NCBI RefSeq assembly: GCF_954871325.1
Contig: NC_088779.1
Span: forward strand, 5,458,846 to 5,522,845
Reading direction: 5' to 3'
DNA from: Gordionus sp. m RMFG-2023
Lineage: Eukaryota > Nematomorpha > Gordioida > Chordodea > Parachordodidae
Length of the DNA stretch: 64,000 nt
Shown: in pieces, positions 51,901 through 64,000 of the stretch
How the letters are laid out: each line of letters opens with the position of its first letter
Position numbering within the stretch: the stretch's first letter is position 1
Position numbers and translations under genes: made by a program
The notes under the pieces: model-generated
Databases searched by the model: none
Seen by the model: the letters and a program-made list of their open reading frames with translations, nothing else
Told to the model about the DNA's origin: nothing

Positions 51901-54900
51901 AAAATCTTGAGTGTTTTTCATGTAAATCACTACCGCGGCAACACTAGCTGCTGCCATGGCCGAGTTGATAATGTGCCGGGCGGGCAATAAAGTGGGGGCC
52001 GATTTCATCAATCCTTTTTTAAAATTTTGTTTAAAATTAGATAATTAAAAATTTAAGCTTTCCAATTCCTTATTAAAATTTTTTTATAATCGACAATTAG
52101 AAAAAGCTATAAACTAGGAAAAAAATTGTTTTCGTTAAATTCGTTTATAGGAATTATTATTCAGAATATTAGATATGTAAAAAAAGTAAGATAATTTGAT
52201 AGGAATCGGATATATTAATCATAACCTTAAAAATACTACGCTATATGCAAAAATATAGTGACGGAATTTCAAAAAAGTAAAATAAAACCTTGCAATTTGG
52301 CGAATGCCACCAAAGAACCGGTGCAAGTTATGCCGCCAATAAAAGTTCCCATTACCAAAGCCATATTTTCCACGGAATCCATGGAGTTTACTTGATTCGC
52401 CACGTGACTCACCACTTGATGACCAACGTGCTCGGAGTCGAAGATAGCTAACGATTTGGCGTTGACGTTGTGGTAAAAATTGGAAAGGCAGGTCAACACG
52501 GCCGCCATACCTACGAAGCTGTGAAATAGGGCCACTAGCTGGGGCAGATCTGTTATGGGGATACGCTTGGCAATAAGGGTGCCGGTCAGAGCGCCGATAG
52601 AGAGAAGCGATAAGGATTGGACGGTGGCAGGGTTTTGGGAGAGGTATTGGAGGAAGAGAGATGTGGAATGATCCTCCGCCGGTATACTTATTTAGAAGGG
52701 AAAATAAAATTTTTTTTTAAAATAATGGATCTGATTCAGACCGCTCTAAAAATTCCCCAAAATAATAGTAGTTATCTCCATCATTCAGGTCGAGTTTAGA
52801 AACCAAATGGAATAGTCATATTATTAGCTAACTCGGTCCAGTTCAGGCAACAAAATAACCAATTCCCTCTGGTTTCTAAACTTGATCATAAATGTTATCG
52901 CCTCCTCATTTTGATTTTTTTTTAGCGAAAACAAAAATTGTGCATCGTATTAGCTTCGTTTTCTCCTTATTATCAAACTCTATTTTTTTTTAAATATCTT
53001 TTTATAAAGGTATCATTATATAACATAGATTGTAAGTTAAACTAAAAACTAGTGTTGATATAAACGACTAGATTTTTAAAAAAAGGGCTTATCCAATATC
53101 CAAAAAATATTATGCAAGCCTAGAGATCTCATAGATATCAGAAAGGCTTAAATTAGTGATCTGCATCCTGCCCAGCACGAATTTTTTTATGAAAAAATAT
53201 TAGGACCTTGTTTCTCGCAAGAATTTTAAAATATATCATTTAAAAAAATGCAATAGCATATTTAAAAATTTAAACCCGACATGGCCCGGTTCAAATTTAA
53301 AAAAAATAAATTAGGCCCGACCCAGCCCTGACCTAAATTATAATTTTTTTAAACCCTAGGCCGGGTAAGGGCCGTGATTTGCGATCTTTAGGGATATTTA
53401 TTAACAAAATCTAGGCTTATGTAATATTTTTATGGCTAAAATACTAATTTAAACTTCGCTAAATCGTACCTTTTAGCGACACTAAATTTTGCCCTTTTTT
53501 AAAATTCTGTTTTCCTTTCTTAGCATGAGTAGAAGGGGAGGTGGGAGGGGAAGAGGGATCAAATATTCCGAAAACCTAAGAGCAAGATGAGGTTTGTTAA
53601 AGGAAGTAAGCGTGACGGTTAGACCACCCAACACACCTGTGAGTCCTAGAGCGTTTCCCAATCGACAAGTTTTTTGAGATGCCAAACCGGCCAAGGCGCC
53701 CACACAGCATAAGGCGGATGCTTTTATTTATGTTTTTTCAAAATATAATAATCTCATATTTATAAAACCTTCCTTAAATTTCGATGTTATTAGATTATTT
53801 TCAGACAAAATCCATCCAATACATCCATTTATTTGTCATCAAAAAAACATTTGAGATATATATATCTCGCAAAATCATTTATACTACACCAAGTGTTGGA
53901 AGTGTTAAAGAGAAAAACGTGTATAAAAAAATGTATTTTAATTAGGGCTTATTTATTTAGTCAACGAGGAATCACGTATAGGGGGGGGGGGGAGTGAGCG
54001 AAAATAAACGATTGTGTTATCAGGGCCGACTATTTTCGCGAAAAAATATCTCTACCTTCCTATTTATCCAATTTACTATAAAATATTAATTAAGAGTTTT
54101 TTTATAAATATCTTAAAAGTATCCAGGTACATTCAAAAATCCCAAAAGGAAATAAGGTAAGATGAATGGAATTGCGTTATAAAATATAAAATAATTTAAA
54201 AATTTTATTTGTAATGGAACCGTCAGAAAAAACTCAAAAAAGGATTGATCGAATCAGCCTCCCCCCCCCCACCCCTTAAACATCTACCCGCACTTTAACA
54301 ACTCTACCATTAATCTCGAAATATATAATTTAAAAAAAATCAAAAAGTTAATTTTACTGGTAACCAATTTTACTATTTTTTTTTCAACAGAAAAATAATT
54401 TTAAAAAAAAACCTAATTCGGCTATTTCATGAACGTGAGGATACTTATAATAATACGCAGCGGCGAGGTATGAACTCAAGAATGCGGCGGTGGGAAGCGC
54501 GTACAGGTAATTGTATTCCGGTGGGTCGGCTTTTTTCAAAAAAAAATACATAGTTTGGATTAAGATATCATACACAATCCTAAGTTGACCCCCCCCCCAA
54601 CAGAGTCTATTTCACTGAAATTGAGTGGGTATAAGATAAGGGGATTATACACCCATTAGCTAGGGTGGCTGCATAGTTGGGCTGGAAAACGGGGTTTCTA
54701 AGGGAGCAGGGAAATATCTATAATCTAAGAAGAGGATAGAATAAATCCTTCATTTTTTAAAAAAAATGAAAATTAACGTATTCCAAACAAGCCGTTTTTT
54801 TCAAAATGAGAAAAAATAAACAAAGCTTAATAAACGGAATTTTGGAAGAATATAAGTTGTGCATTTATTCTAAAGAGGTCTTGTTTGGAAATAGTCTAAG

Positions 54901-57900
54901 CCTAAAATTATAACTAGATAAAAGTTTAATTCGACGCATAAATAATTAATCCTACCCCTCCCCTCATTCAGACCAAAGTTAATCAATCTCTCCCCGCTAA
55001 AAAATCTCGTGTGACCTGATTAGCTAGAGGGCCTTCAGTACCTGCATTTCTCCAATTATCTAAAAAAAAACAATTTTGGGGGTAAAACATAGAACAAAAT
55101 CTATCTGTTTTGAAAGTCCAAAGGGATCGCGCTTAATTTAAACTTTTTGTGCCAAGAGAGAAAGAACTAGAAAGAAACAAAGAAAGAATGAATTTAAAAA
55201 TGAATGAGAAAAAGCTGAGATATTAAAATATGAATCATAAACTGGAAAAGATGGCTTATATTATTAAAAAGTTACTAATATTTCTTCACTGTATGTGCAA
55301 ATAAATTTTAACATATAGTAATGGTTTAATTGTCAAACCTCCTAAATATTCTTTTTAAAAATTTTATAGAAGATGGGGTGACAAAATAATGACTATCTCA
55401 ATATTAATTGATAAAAGTTAAAATTTTGATAAGATAATAAAAGCTATTAATATTATACCAAGAGCGATTGAAGAAGGGAATATAAAATTTAGAATAGAGG
55501 TTTACAAGATTAACCATGTTAAAAATAAGGCATTTCCGCTAGAGGTTAATGAAGTTAAGATTTTGATGATGATAGAAAAAAAGCGTATTCATTAAACAAG
55601 ATAAATGGGGGTAAATTGTATTTTGGAAAGAAAAAAATTTGCTATTTATTAAGACTTTAATAATATTTTCTTAATATTTCAGAAAGAGACATTAATTTTT
55701 TTGGTGAAAGGAGGGGAGTGGGATGGGAGGTGGGCATCTTATTATTTAACCCGAATTAAAAAAAACAGATGTAAGAAAGAAATTTATAATAAAATCAGTT
55801 TTGGACATAGGATAAAATGGCATCATTTCCCCCCAAATGAATGAGCATCCATCAAACTTGGTCTTTTAAACATATCCAGCATGCGTTTGGTTATCAAAAA
55901 TCCTCCTCCTATATTGACCGCGGAGAGGAGCACACCAAGAGCGGCCAAATGTTGCGACGTTTCGTAGTTGGCGAATTGGGTAGCCACTTCTGTCAGTTTC
56001 AAATTAGATAATTTGACGGAGGAGTTAATCTCTGAGAGGTTTTGAGTGTTCAACATGAGAAGAGCTCCTATGGCCGTTAGGCCCGATATGGCGTTGGTGA
56101 CTGACATGAGGGGCGAATGTAGGGCAGGTTTGACACCCCAGACCGTGTGATAACCTTTTTCCGAAATTGATTTAATAATTAAATATCCATTTCAAGCCCA
56201 AAATAATATAATTGGTCAATTATTTTTGCTACTATCTGATTTAAAAATGAATAAAATATTAGGGTGATAAATTCATGTAGGGTTTTATCTTATTTATTCA
56301 CCCGCTTAGTATTTTTTTTTGAATATCATAATAAGGTTAATTAAGATATCTATATTTAAATAAGAAAAAAAATGGAACGTGGTTAAAAAAATACTCCTCG
56401 AAAAATATAGATTTAAAAAAAATAAAATACCAACGATTGAGGATAGGGCAAATGTGGTACACATAGAATTGAAAGCGTGTCCAGGGGATAAAGTTCCCAA
56501 TCCAACCATCGATGTCAAGCCTATAATAAAATTTTAATTGTAAAAAAATTGTGAGATAGAACATGATGTCTTTTAAACAAGTATTGTTATAAGTTACTTT
56601 TGAAATATAACTAGTTATCGCTACATTCTTAAAGAGGTAACTGGTTAATTATAAAATTAATAATTAGTTATATTTTAGTCACGTGATTTATTTGATCCAC
56701 CAATCGAAAATGGATTAAAAACTAAGCTTTTAAGAGGGGTGACTAAAAATGGATCAATTTTAAAATATTATAAGTCTCTTCTAATAGAAAAGCCGAAATA
56801 ACAAGTTATTTAACAAAAGAGTTAGACTACACATCGATTATATAAACTACCTCCTGTGTATAGCATGATGTTATTGAGCGCTTTTTTGAAGGGTGAGATT
56901 TGGGAAGTTTTGAGTTGAGTGGATGGCTGCTTCTCGGAAGATCGATCGGGCAGAGGAAGGGGTGAGGAAGGTTGAGGAGCCTTAACGGGTGGGGGCCACA
57001 TGAGTTGCCCATGGAAAGTTATCACGCTACCCCTTATAACCTCGTCTTCTAGATTTACGAAAAACTTGCCGTTTTTGTCTTTAAAATTAGATCATTTTAT
57101 TTACCCCAAGTGGGGTGTGTATATTTAGTTAAAATCATTAATAAATGGATTATTCGAAAACGAAATCTATTTTCACGATGTGTCTTAATTTAACCTTCCA
57201 ATGATCACCTGAGCGCTTAAACAGTTAATAACTTGTCTAATTTGAATCACAAAAGACAGATACAGTGTATTTAAGCAGATATTGTTATAGATGGATGGGG
57301 AAGGGGGGGGGGATTAAATAATATAACATAAGGTTTTAAATCTAAAGATAGTTAGCAGAAAAACTTCTTTTCTGGATAATCTTTCCAGGTTGTCAATTTA
57401 GCAATCAATGTATTCGGGATTTTGAAGTAAATCCTTTTATTTACCTTATTTTTCACCGAAGTAGGGGGTGAGGGATACGTGTAACTTCATAAATTATAAA
57501 TATAATTTTATTTACCCATATGATATTTATTTGAGTGACACTGATAAATGATGGGATAGATGTTATTTAATTTTAAAAAAAAGCGTAATACTTTTTTGTT
57601 ATGTTTGGATTATACTCACTCATGGAAAGTAGATATTTAGCGATATTGTTCGAGAATAGGTTGGAGGCCTGGGTAGGTAAACGGCTAGGGAAATCCGTGT
57701 AGCCTATATGGGTGACATCCTTGTAAGTCGTGAGTTGACCTGGTGTGATAGTTTCAACGTTTCCACCGGCTTCTGAAGCTAAATCCACCACCACAGATCC
57801 CGGTTTCATGCATTCTATCATTTCCTTTTTTCATTTAAATCAGACTGATGATAGTTAATAATATATATATATATATATCAAAATTGTATATAAAATATCA

Positions 57901-60900
57901 AAAATTTTAATATAGTCTGATTTGTTTTTTTACCATTTGTCAAATATCATCCATTCATAACATAATGTTCAATTATTTAATATCACTATACAATCCAGTT
58001 ATACTACGTAAAACCTAATATGAAATATTTCGGGTCACACTGATAATATACCTTCGTGAATAGAATTGGTGCTTTCTTGCCAAATATGAGGGCCGTGGTG
58101 ATCAAGATATCAATATCTTTACACTGATCAAAGAACAACTGTTTCTCTGCCTTCAGAAATTCGGGAGACATCTCCTTCCCGTACCCACCTACACCTTCGC
58201 CCGATTCCTATTATTTTAAAAGGATATTATTTAAAAAAAATTATTATTAGGGAAGGAAGGAAGCAAATGAAAGATTTTAAAAAAAATAACCTTGAGATGA
58301 ATCTCTAGAAATTCTGCTCCCAAGGATTGGACTTGCTCTTTTACCGAAGGACGGGTGTCGAAAGCCCGTACTATGGCCCCCATGTTTTTTGCGGTCCCAA
58401 TGGCGGAAAGTCCGGCAACGCCCGCTCCCACTACCAAAACTTTGGCTGGTGGAATTTTACCAGCGGCCGTTATTTGACCTGGAGAAATTTTTTATATATT
58501 TTTTTCGTATAATTGATTTTTATATTGTATAATATTTACACTTAACGCTACTAAATTTAAATTTCTTTTATTGAATATGCAAATTTTTTTTTTATTAGTC
58601 ACCTACTAAAATATTAAATTCAATCGATTTTATAAGTTCCTATTTAATTCCATTTTAAATTTAATTTGTAATATGACAGTTATAAATTTTACCAATTTAA
58701 TATTTAAAAAAAAAATGCTTTTAAATTTATAACAATTTCCAAAAGTTGCCAAATGGCAACCTTACAAACTTAATTAGTAAATTTAAGGCATGTCAAACAG
58801 GCCTGCCAGAATGGTGTGGGAAGGGAAGGGGGTTATGATGCATAACTGAATTATTTTATAATTTACTCATCTTAGGGGGTGTCTAGAGGGCTCAGCGCAT
58901 TAATACTAACCTAGTAAAAATTAAGATAATATACTACAATAGATTAGAAATATATGTTTTAAGAACGAGTTCCCGAAAGTTCCGAAATTGGCCGATACGA
59001 GAATGGAACAGGGAAATAAAATCCTTTAATCCGGGTCATAAAATTTCTCCATTAATTCTCATAGTTTCAGGTGCTACAGATATTTATAATATTCGCTAAT
59101 TTTCTTTTAAAACTTTATTCCTAGGCGAAGATCATTTTGTTGGCTCAAGCATTCGTGATCCTCAAGCAATTCGGCATTGGAACCTTCATTTAAAAGCTAG
59201 GACCAGAAAGGGCCATAAAATGGTATTAAAAATTTTATAAAACCCGAGCCCCAAAAAATTGATACAACTCTGGCCGGGCCAAATTTTATTTCAAATAAAT
59301 CTAGATGACGTTAAGACAATCATAATAAAGGATCATGTGACACATTCATTTGATTCATATTTTAAATTTTCTTTTGAAACATTTGTTTTTAAAAAAAAAA
59401 CAGCTAAAATCATTTAAAAATTAAAGCATTTTTAAAAATATCTAAGCCGAACTAAAAAAAAGAATTTAAAATCCGTTCCGGGACACATGGAAATTTTATA
59501 TCCGGTCCGTGTAAAATTTTATATCCGGTCCGTGTAAAATTTTATATCCGGTCCGTGTAAAATTTAATATCCGAGTCGAGACATGCATAAAAATTGAGAC
59601 TACGGTCCAAATAAAGTTTAAAATTTACTAATCAGGTCGAGACATGTATAAAAATGAGAATCCGGTTGGTTATGTTAGAAAATTGGGTCCGGGTCATTGA
59701 AAATCCGGGTCGAACCTAAAAATTTTACCACTGATTCGTGATTCAAAAAAAATTTAATATCTACGTCACAAACAAAATGTAGAAACTATTATTATATTTT
59801 TAAAAATGATTACAAAAGGAAAAGAAAACAAGGAAGAATTATTATGTCAATATTGTCATTATCGTTGCAGAATCAATATTAAAAAAAATAAATAGGTCAA
59901 AACAAAATAAAATCTTTTTATATCTATTTATAATATAAAATATAATGTTTCACATGAATCCTCTAGGTTAAGATGAGCTTAAACATCAATAGAAGTCTTT
60001 TAGCTCCCTTTTTCAGAAATAAATAAATATCGCTTATTTTTTTAGACTTTGCATTGAAAATATCTGTCGATGTCATTAATACTCTATAGAAGATAAATAA
60101 TCAAAATAATGTTTATATATTTTTTTAAGAGCATTCAAAGTGCGTCTTTAACGCGCCCCGTCCAACGTTTGTCTTTGGAAACGCGTTCCATCCTTATCTA
60201 ACGTTTGTTCTTGGGACGCGACAGGTTTTAAAAATCCCGAAAAAGACAAAAAAAAATTTTTTTTACAATTTATATTTTTTTATAAATTTCAAATTTTATG
60301 ATAAAAGTAAGTTACAACATACTAAAATTAATAATAACGTATAAATAAAAATATATTTTGTGAATTCATTTTCATTTAAAGAAAATTTGGGATGGTAAAT
60401 TTAGGCACAGGGATGGACGTGGATGTGCTATCCAAGGTAAGCATTTGGGACATGTCTCATCTTAAAAATAAGATGTGATGGGATTTGATCATCACTAGTT
60501 CCCAGTCTAAACAGTTGATGTTCATAGGAAAGATTGTACTCTCGATATTTATGTTTGGATGGGCAAAATTAAAAGAATAAATATCAATTATCATATAGCA
60601 ATCAAAAAAAAATATTATTTAATTTTTTTTCACAATATTAGTAAAATTATGTGTAAATTTTACTAATATTTTTATCAATGTTGTTGAACAGCTCATTTTG
60701 AGCCAAGTTTTTCCATAGATAGTATAAAGTTTGGACATCTATTAGCGAAATCTTGAGACTGGGGCATTCATTTTCTGGCTAAAATAGTTAGCCGTTTTTA
60801 AAAATAGGCTCAAATCAAGCTGTTTAATATTATTTCTATTCAGTAATAGTTAAAAATTGTCATTATTTGTGTGGGAGGAGGGGGAATAAGTTTTTGTTGC

Positions 60901-62439
60901 TGTTAGACCAATGTATTTGCTACAATGGGTAGAGGGGGTTCGATTATTAAGACCACAATGAATAATCACGAAGAATGGGCATGACTAAAATACGCGCCCC
61001 CTATCAAAGAAGCTTAATTTAAATTATATTATTACAGAATCATATTTAGCTTCATAAGATTAGTTAGAAAATGTTTTATTTATTTATAAAAAAAATGGCA
61101 ACATAGTAAAATTTTTAAAAAATTATTTTTTTTACATGACTAAACTACGTGCCCCCCTATCAAAGAAGCTTAATATATATATAATGAACACAGAATCATA
61201 TATAACTTATTAAAAGGAATCAAAAAATGTTAATACTAAGTTTATATATTATTGAGATTTTGAAAAAACACTTAATTTCTTCTTTTTTGATTAAATTTTT
61301 TTATACTATGTTGTCATTTTTTTTAAATAAAAAAAAAACATTTTCTAACTCATCTTATGAAGCTAAATATGATTCTGTATTAATAAAATATAAATTAAGC
61401 TTCTATGATAGGGGGCATGTAGTTTTTGGGGGCACATATTTTAGTCATGCCCCAAAGAATGATTAATATACTATTTTGCAATCTCTATCCAAAATAAACT
61501 AAGCAAAGCACATTAAAAATTATAATACTTTAGTAAACAAACCTTATATGACTTAGGTGAAATAATTTTGTTTTTATTAATTAGAAAAAGAAAGTGATGA
61601 AGGCAAATACGTGATTTAAAATGAGCTATTGTATTTAAATTAATATTTGAAAGAATGAAGAATCAAATTGTAAGTGTTAACTAGTTTGTTACCAAAAGAA
61701 AAAAAATATACTTTGATATTAAAGAGCCCCTATAATTATGTTTATATGAAGAATAACCTGTAAAGAATCTGCCAAAATTGTTAGCTGCTTCAATCACAGC
61801 TTTATAACCAGCAATGTTTGCCATTGAACTTAGAACATCAAATTCTTGTGCCCGTGTTATTCTTGGTATACAATCCATTGCAAATGAATTTATGTTTTTT
61901 TGCAATAAACTTTCAATCAGCTTTTTATTTTGATTTGGATACAATAAACTTATCAAATATTGGTTTTGTTTCATCAATTTAACATCATTGTCATTTGGAG
62001 GTCTAATTTTAAGAATAATGTCTGAATTTTGGTAAAGGTCATTTTTGCTAATAACAATGTGAATTTTGTTTTTTAAATTACCAACAGATTTAACATAATC
62101 CTGGTTTAAAAACTTGGAAAATATCCCAGCATCAGATTCTATATTAATATTGAAGCCTTTTTTAGACAACAAAGCTGCAGATGTAGGACTAATGGCAACT
62201 CTTCTCTCCCCTATTGTTATATCCTCTTTAGGAATGCCCAAGGTCAATTTTTCGTATGATATTTCATGGCTAGTTTTGGTCGCCTCTATTTCATTGAGAT
62301 TTAAAACCCTAGAAGCAGCTGTTGTAGCATAGGTGGTAATTCCATAAGAATATTCATTGTTTAAATTAAGAATAAACCCTTGGCATTTTGTAATGTTGTA
62401 TTTAGAGCTACGAAATTTTAAAATTAGATTAAATGTCAT
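48967..62439 (-). CDS. NNT: Mitochondrial NAD(P) transhydrogenase, complete, 16 exons, 1159 aa
   Basis: Exons in transcript order: 62439-61758, 58478-58291, 58207-58052, 57824-57620, 57078-56851, 56520-56431, 56154-55858, 54529-54413, 53720-53576, 52686-52289, 52013-51822, 51308-51157, 50493-50223, 49935-49816, 49353-49262, 49113-48967. All have GT-AG borders and matching phase (3480 nt with stop). The enzyme uses the inner-membrane proton gradient to reduce NADP+ with NADH. Residues 1 to about 64 look like a mitochondrial presequence. Domain I has [20 protein letters not shown] and the NAD-binding VVGAGVAGL (243-251). A Pro/Ser-rich linker (about 428-470) leads to membrane domain II, with [31 protein letters not shown] and the LFHSFVG histidine matching the proton-path His of E. 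coli PntB. Domain III has [27 protein letters not shown] and [10 protein letters not shown] for NADPH. Domain order I-II-III is the animal arrangement. Human NNT has 1086 residues; extra length lies mainly in membrane-domain loops and the linker. Confidence 0.96.
53050..53484. mobile_element. Family A element interrupted by a family B element
   Basis: In the NNT intron 52687-53575, TAGTGTTGATATAAACGACT begins a family A left half and CGTACCTTTTAGCGACACTA ends its right half. Between the halves lies a family B-like block (53157-53396). Inner family A motifs continue on both sides (GCAAGCCTAGAGATCTCATA before, AATCTAGGCTTATGTAATAT after), supporting nested insertion. Confidence 0.65.
53157..53396. 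mobile_element. Family B-like element nested in family A
   Basis: It begins near TAGTGATCTGCATCCTGCCC and ends near GGGCCGTGATTTGCGATCTTT. Inside are the family's GC islets (GACATGGCCCGG, GGCCCGACCCAGCCC, AGGCCGGG). The ends are diverged and no exact target duplication was found. Confidence 0.55.
59500..59575. repeat. Tandem repeat, three 23-bp units
   Basis: The unit AAAATTTTATATCCGGTCCG followed by TGT occurs three times in succession, with partly matching flanks (ATATCCGAGTCGAG). It lies in NNT intron 1 within a GC-islet region (GGCCGGGCC, GGGTCCGGGTC) resembling family B sequence. Confidence 0.85.
60675..60833. mobile_element. Family A element, shortened
   Basis: CAATGTTGTTGAACAGCTCA with TTTTGAGCC on the left and AAAATAGGCTCAAATCAAGC with TGTTTAAT on the right form the inverted repeat. 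The centre keeps GGACATCTATTAGCGAAATC and TTTTCTGGCTAAAATAG but is shorter than usual. It lies in NNT intron 1. Confidence 0.65.
60977..61452. mobile_element. Inverted-repeat element of 476 bp in NNT intron 1, with a repeated left arm
   Basis: The ends GGGCATGACTAAAATA and TATTTTAGTCATGCCC are perfect inverted repeats. Flanking 8-mers CGAAGAAT and CAAAGAAT agree at 7 of 8 positions, consistent with an 8-bp target duplication. The arms pair over about 150 bases, including the segment from ACAGAATCATATTTAGCTTC to GTTAGAAAATG. A second, partial left arm (CATGACTAAACTACGTGCCC) starts at about 61135. No ORF with support. Confidence 0.8.
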
Positions 62440-63329
62440 TAATTATTAGTATAAAATTATCGATTTTAGTTGAAAACACCAATAAAACACATGATTTAGA
62501 AGTTTGAAATACACAATTTACTCACACACGTTTTAATCATATGATTTTCAATAACCGCGGGTAAGGTTAATTAATGCTATTTAATTTAACAAGGAAAAGC
62601 GTAATTTAGTTAATAATAAACTATTTTTTCTTAAAAATATATACCCACACACAGGGGCAGACTAAACATAATATCAAGTGAGCCATCTGCTAATGAAGCC
62701 GCGAGAAAATTTCTATTTATAAGGTCGATAATTAAAAAAATTGAAAAAAAAAGAGGCTGATCAGCAAAAATACGTTTATTTTACATTCACATATTTTATA
62801 CATTAGAATTTCCCATATTAAGCATTTAGAATATCCTATTAATACATTTTTGAGGTGTTCATTTAGATATTGTTATTTAATAGGTTTTTTTCAAAAAATA
62901 ATGCATGCCTTCAGTTTCAATGAAAGTCAAGTTTTAATATTATTTTATAATTTCTTATTGAAATAGAATTCAATTTGCTTTGAAATAATAAATTAAATAA
63001 TATCTATGTAACAATATGCATATTTGGGATAATACAGTTGTTAAGTAAACAAATCCTACAGAAAATAATTACTGCTGAATATTCTAAAAATAAATAAAAC
63101 ATGATAACGGTAAGTAATATTTTCAAAATTCTATTCTAATTTCTTAACTTATATTTAATAAAAAAATTTTATATTATTTGCAAAGCAAAGCTTCCAAAAA
63201 TGAATTTAGTGATTACTTGTTATAAGAGGAAGATATATTTGAAGACGAAAAAATAGGAAAAGAACAGTTTGAACTAGTAATTATAATCAATTAATTGAAT
63301 AAAATGTATGCATGCAACAATTATTTAGC
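62440..63329. other. NNT 5' flank
   Basis: AT-rich DNA upstream of the NNT start codon. The promoter cannot be placed. A transposon-end-like CAGGGGCAGACTAAACAT occurs at about 62651. No gene is seen. Confidence 0.45.
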
Positions 63330-63639
63330 AAAGCTAAGATCTGTCTTGACTCAAATTATTGAGAAAATTATCACCAGTCAAAACTTCCTTATGCCTAGAT
63401 GTTTGAAAATTATCATTTCCCCTAAAATCTTTTAATTTTTAAAAATTAGAGCTCATAAAAGACTGTTTTTAACTGAAAGCCAATCATGTGGAATTTGGCA
63501 AGGTAGAACCAATTATCCTTTGTTCTAAGAAAATGTAGCAAAATTTTAAAAATGACAATGTTTTTGATCTGAAAACGGATAATAGTATTAATACACTATT
63601 AATTTTGAAATAAACCTAACTTGTTTCAACCATTATTAA

Positions 63640-64000
63640 TATAGGATCTGATAAATTTTATAAGCATTATTGGTTGCCAAATCAAATGTGTATATATAAT
63701 AAATATTGTCAGGATACTGATGTATAGATACTTCAAATTGATGCTAAAGGTTCCCTGGTTACAAAAATCAATAGGTCATATAATAAAAAATCAGGCCATA
63801 TTTTTTTATATGCGGGAGTAATCACAATAAATTTAAATGTGGTCAAATACCTATGGTGCAAATACTTTCTGCGGGACACGATATTAATCATATTTCACTT
63901 GGTTAAATATATAGAAACAAAGTGGAAAAGGAATTCTCAAAATTGTTGTTATCAATTTCTTTAATTTTGCTAGGCAGGGTAGCTTGATCGTTAGAAAATT
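63640..64000 (+). pseudogene. DDE-type transposase relic, broken and cut by the window edge
   Basis: One frame reads LQIDAKGSLVTKINRSYNKK followed by SGHIFLYAGVI. A neighbouring frame reads GQIPMVQILSAGHDINHISL. These match a pattern I recall from Mutator-like transposase proteins of invertebrates (L.VDATGS.V.KL, then S..IFLY..V, then PV.QMLS..H....I..WL). The frame changes between the parts, so it is dead. The match is from memory, and the class could be another DDE group. Confidence 0.5.

Overview
The window looks like about 64 kb of an AT-rich genome from an invertebrate animal. The evidence is GT-AG introns in the genes, an animal-type fused mitochondrial transhydrogenase, an atrogin-1/FBXO25-type F-box gene, a seven-transmembrane receptor, and dense short terminal-inverted-repeat elements of hAT type. 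I cannot name the species from the sequence. No bacterial operon, CRISPR array, rRNA or convincing tRNA was seen. Exon models below were built by hand from reading frame, splice signals and remembered family sequences; no search was run.

Layout. 1-3.8 kb: AT-rich DNA with one short inverted-repeat element, a long purine microsatellite and one small unassigned ORF. 3821-5122 (+): a single-exon rhodopsin-class GPCR. 5.5-16.7 kb: repeats, with an unassigned coding relic (minus), a hAT transposase tail near 10.9 kb and a 784-bp element at 14.9-15.7 kb flanked by a perfect 8-bp target duplication. 16752-19262 (+): the last two exons of an unrecognised protein rich in predicted helices. 19.3-33.0 kb: repeat-dominated, including an LTR-retrotransposon fossil (26.6-27.9 kb), a second hAT fragment and several tandem repeats.

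33053-47592 (+): a six-exon FBXO25/FBXO32 (atrogin-1) homologue. Its first exon lies 10.3 kb upstream of the second, and the large intron is filled with short transposons and microsatellites. 48967-62439 (-): a complete sixteen-exon NAD(P) transhydrogenase (NNT) gene of 1159 codons, tail to tail with the F-box gene. A broken DDE-type transposase relic runs into the right edge.

The four genes show no functional linkage: a receptor, a possible scaffold, a ubiquitin-ligase substrate adaptor and a mitochondrial proton-coupled enzyme. What ties the window together is its transposon population. At least nine copies or parts of a palindromic ~220-bp family (ends TAGTGTTG) and about six of a second family (ends CAGAGACC) occur. 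Several keep 8-bp target duplications, and the two families are repeatedly found nested or adjacent.
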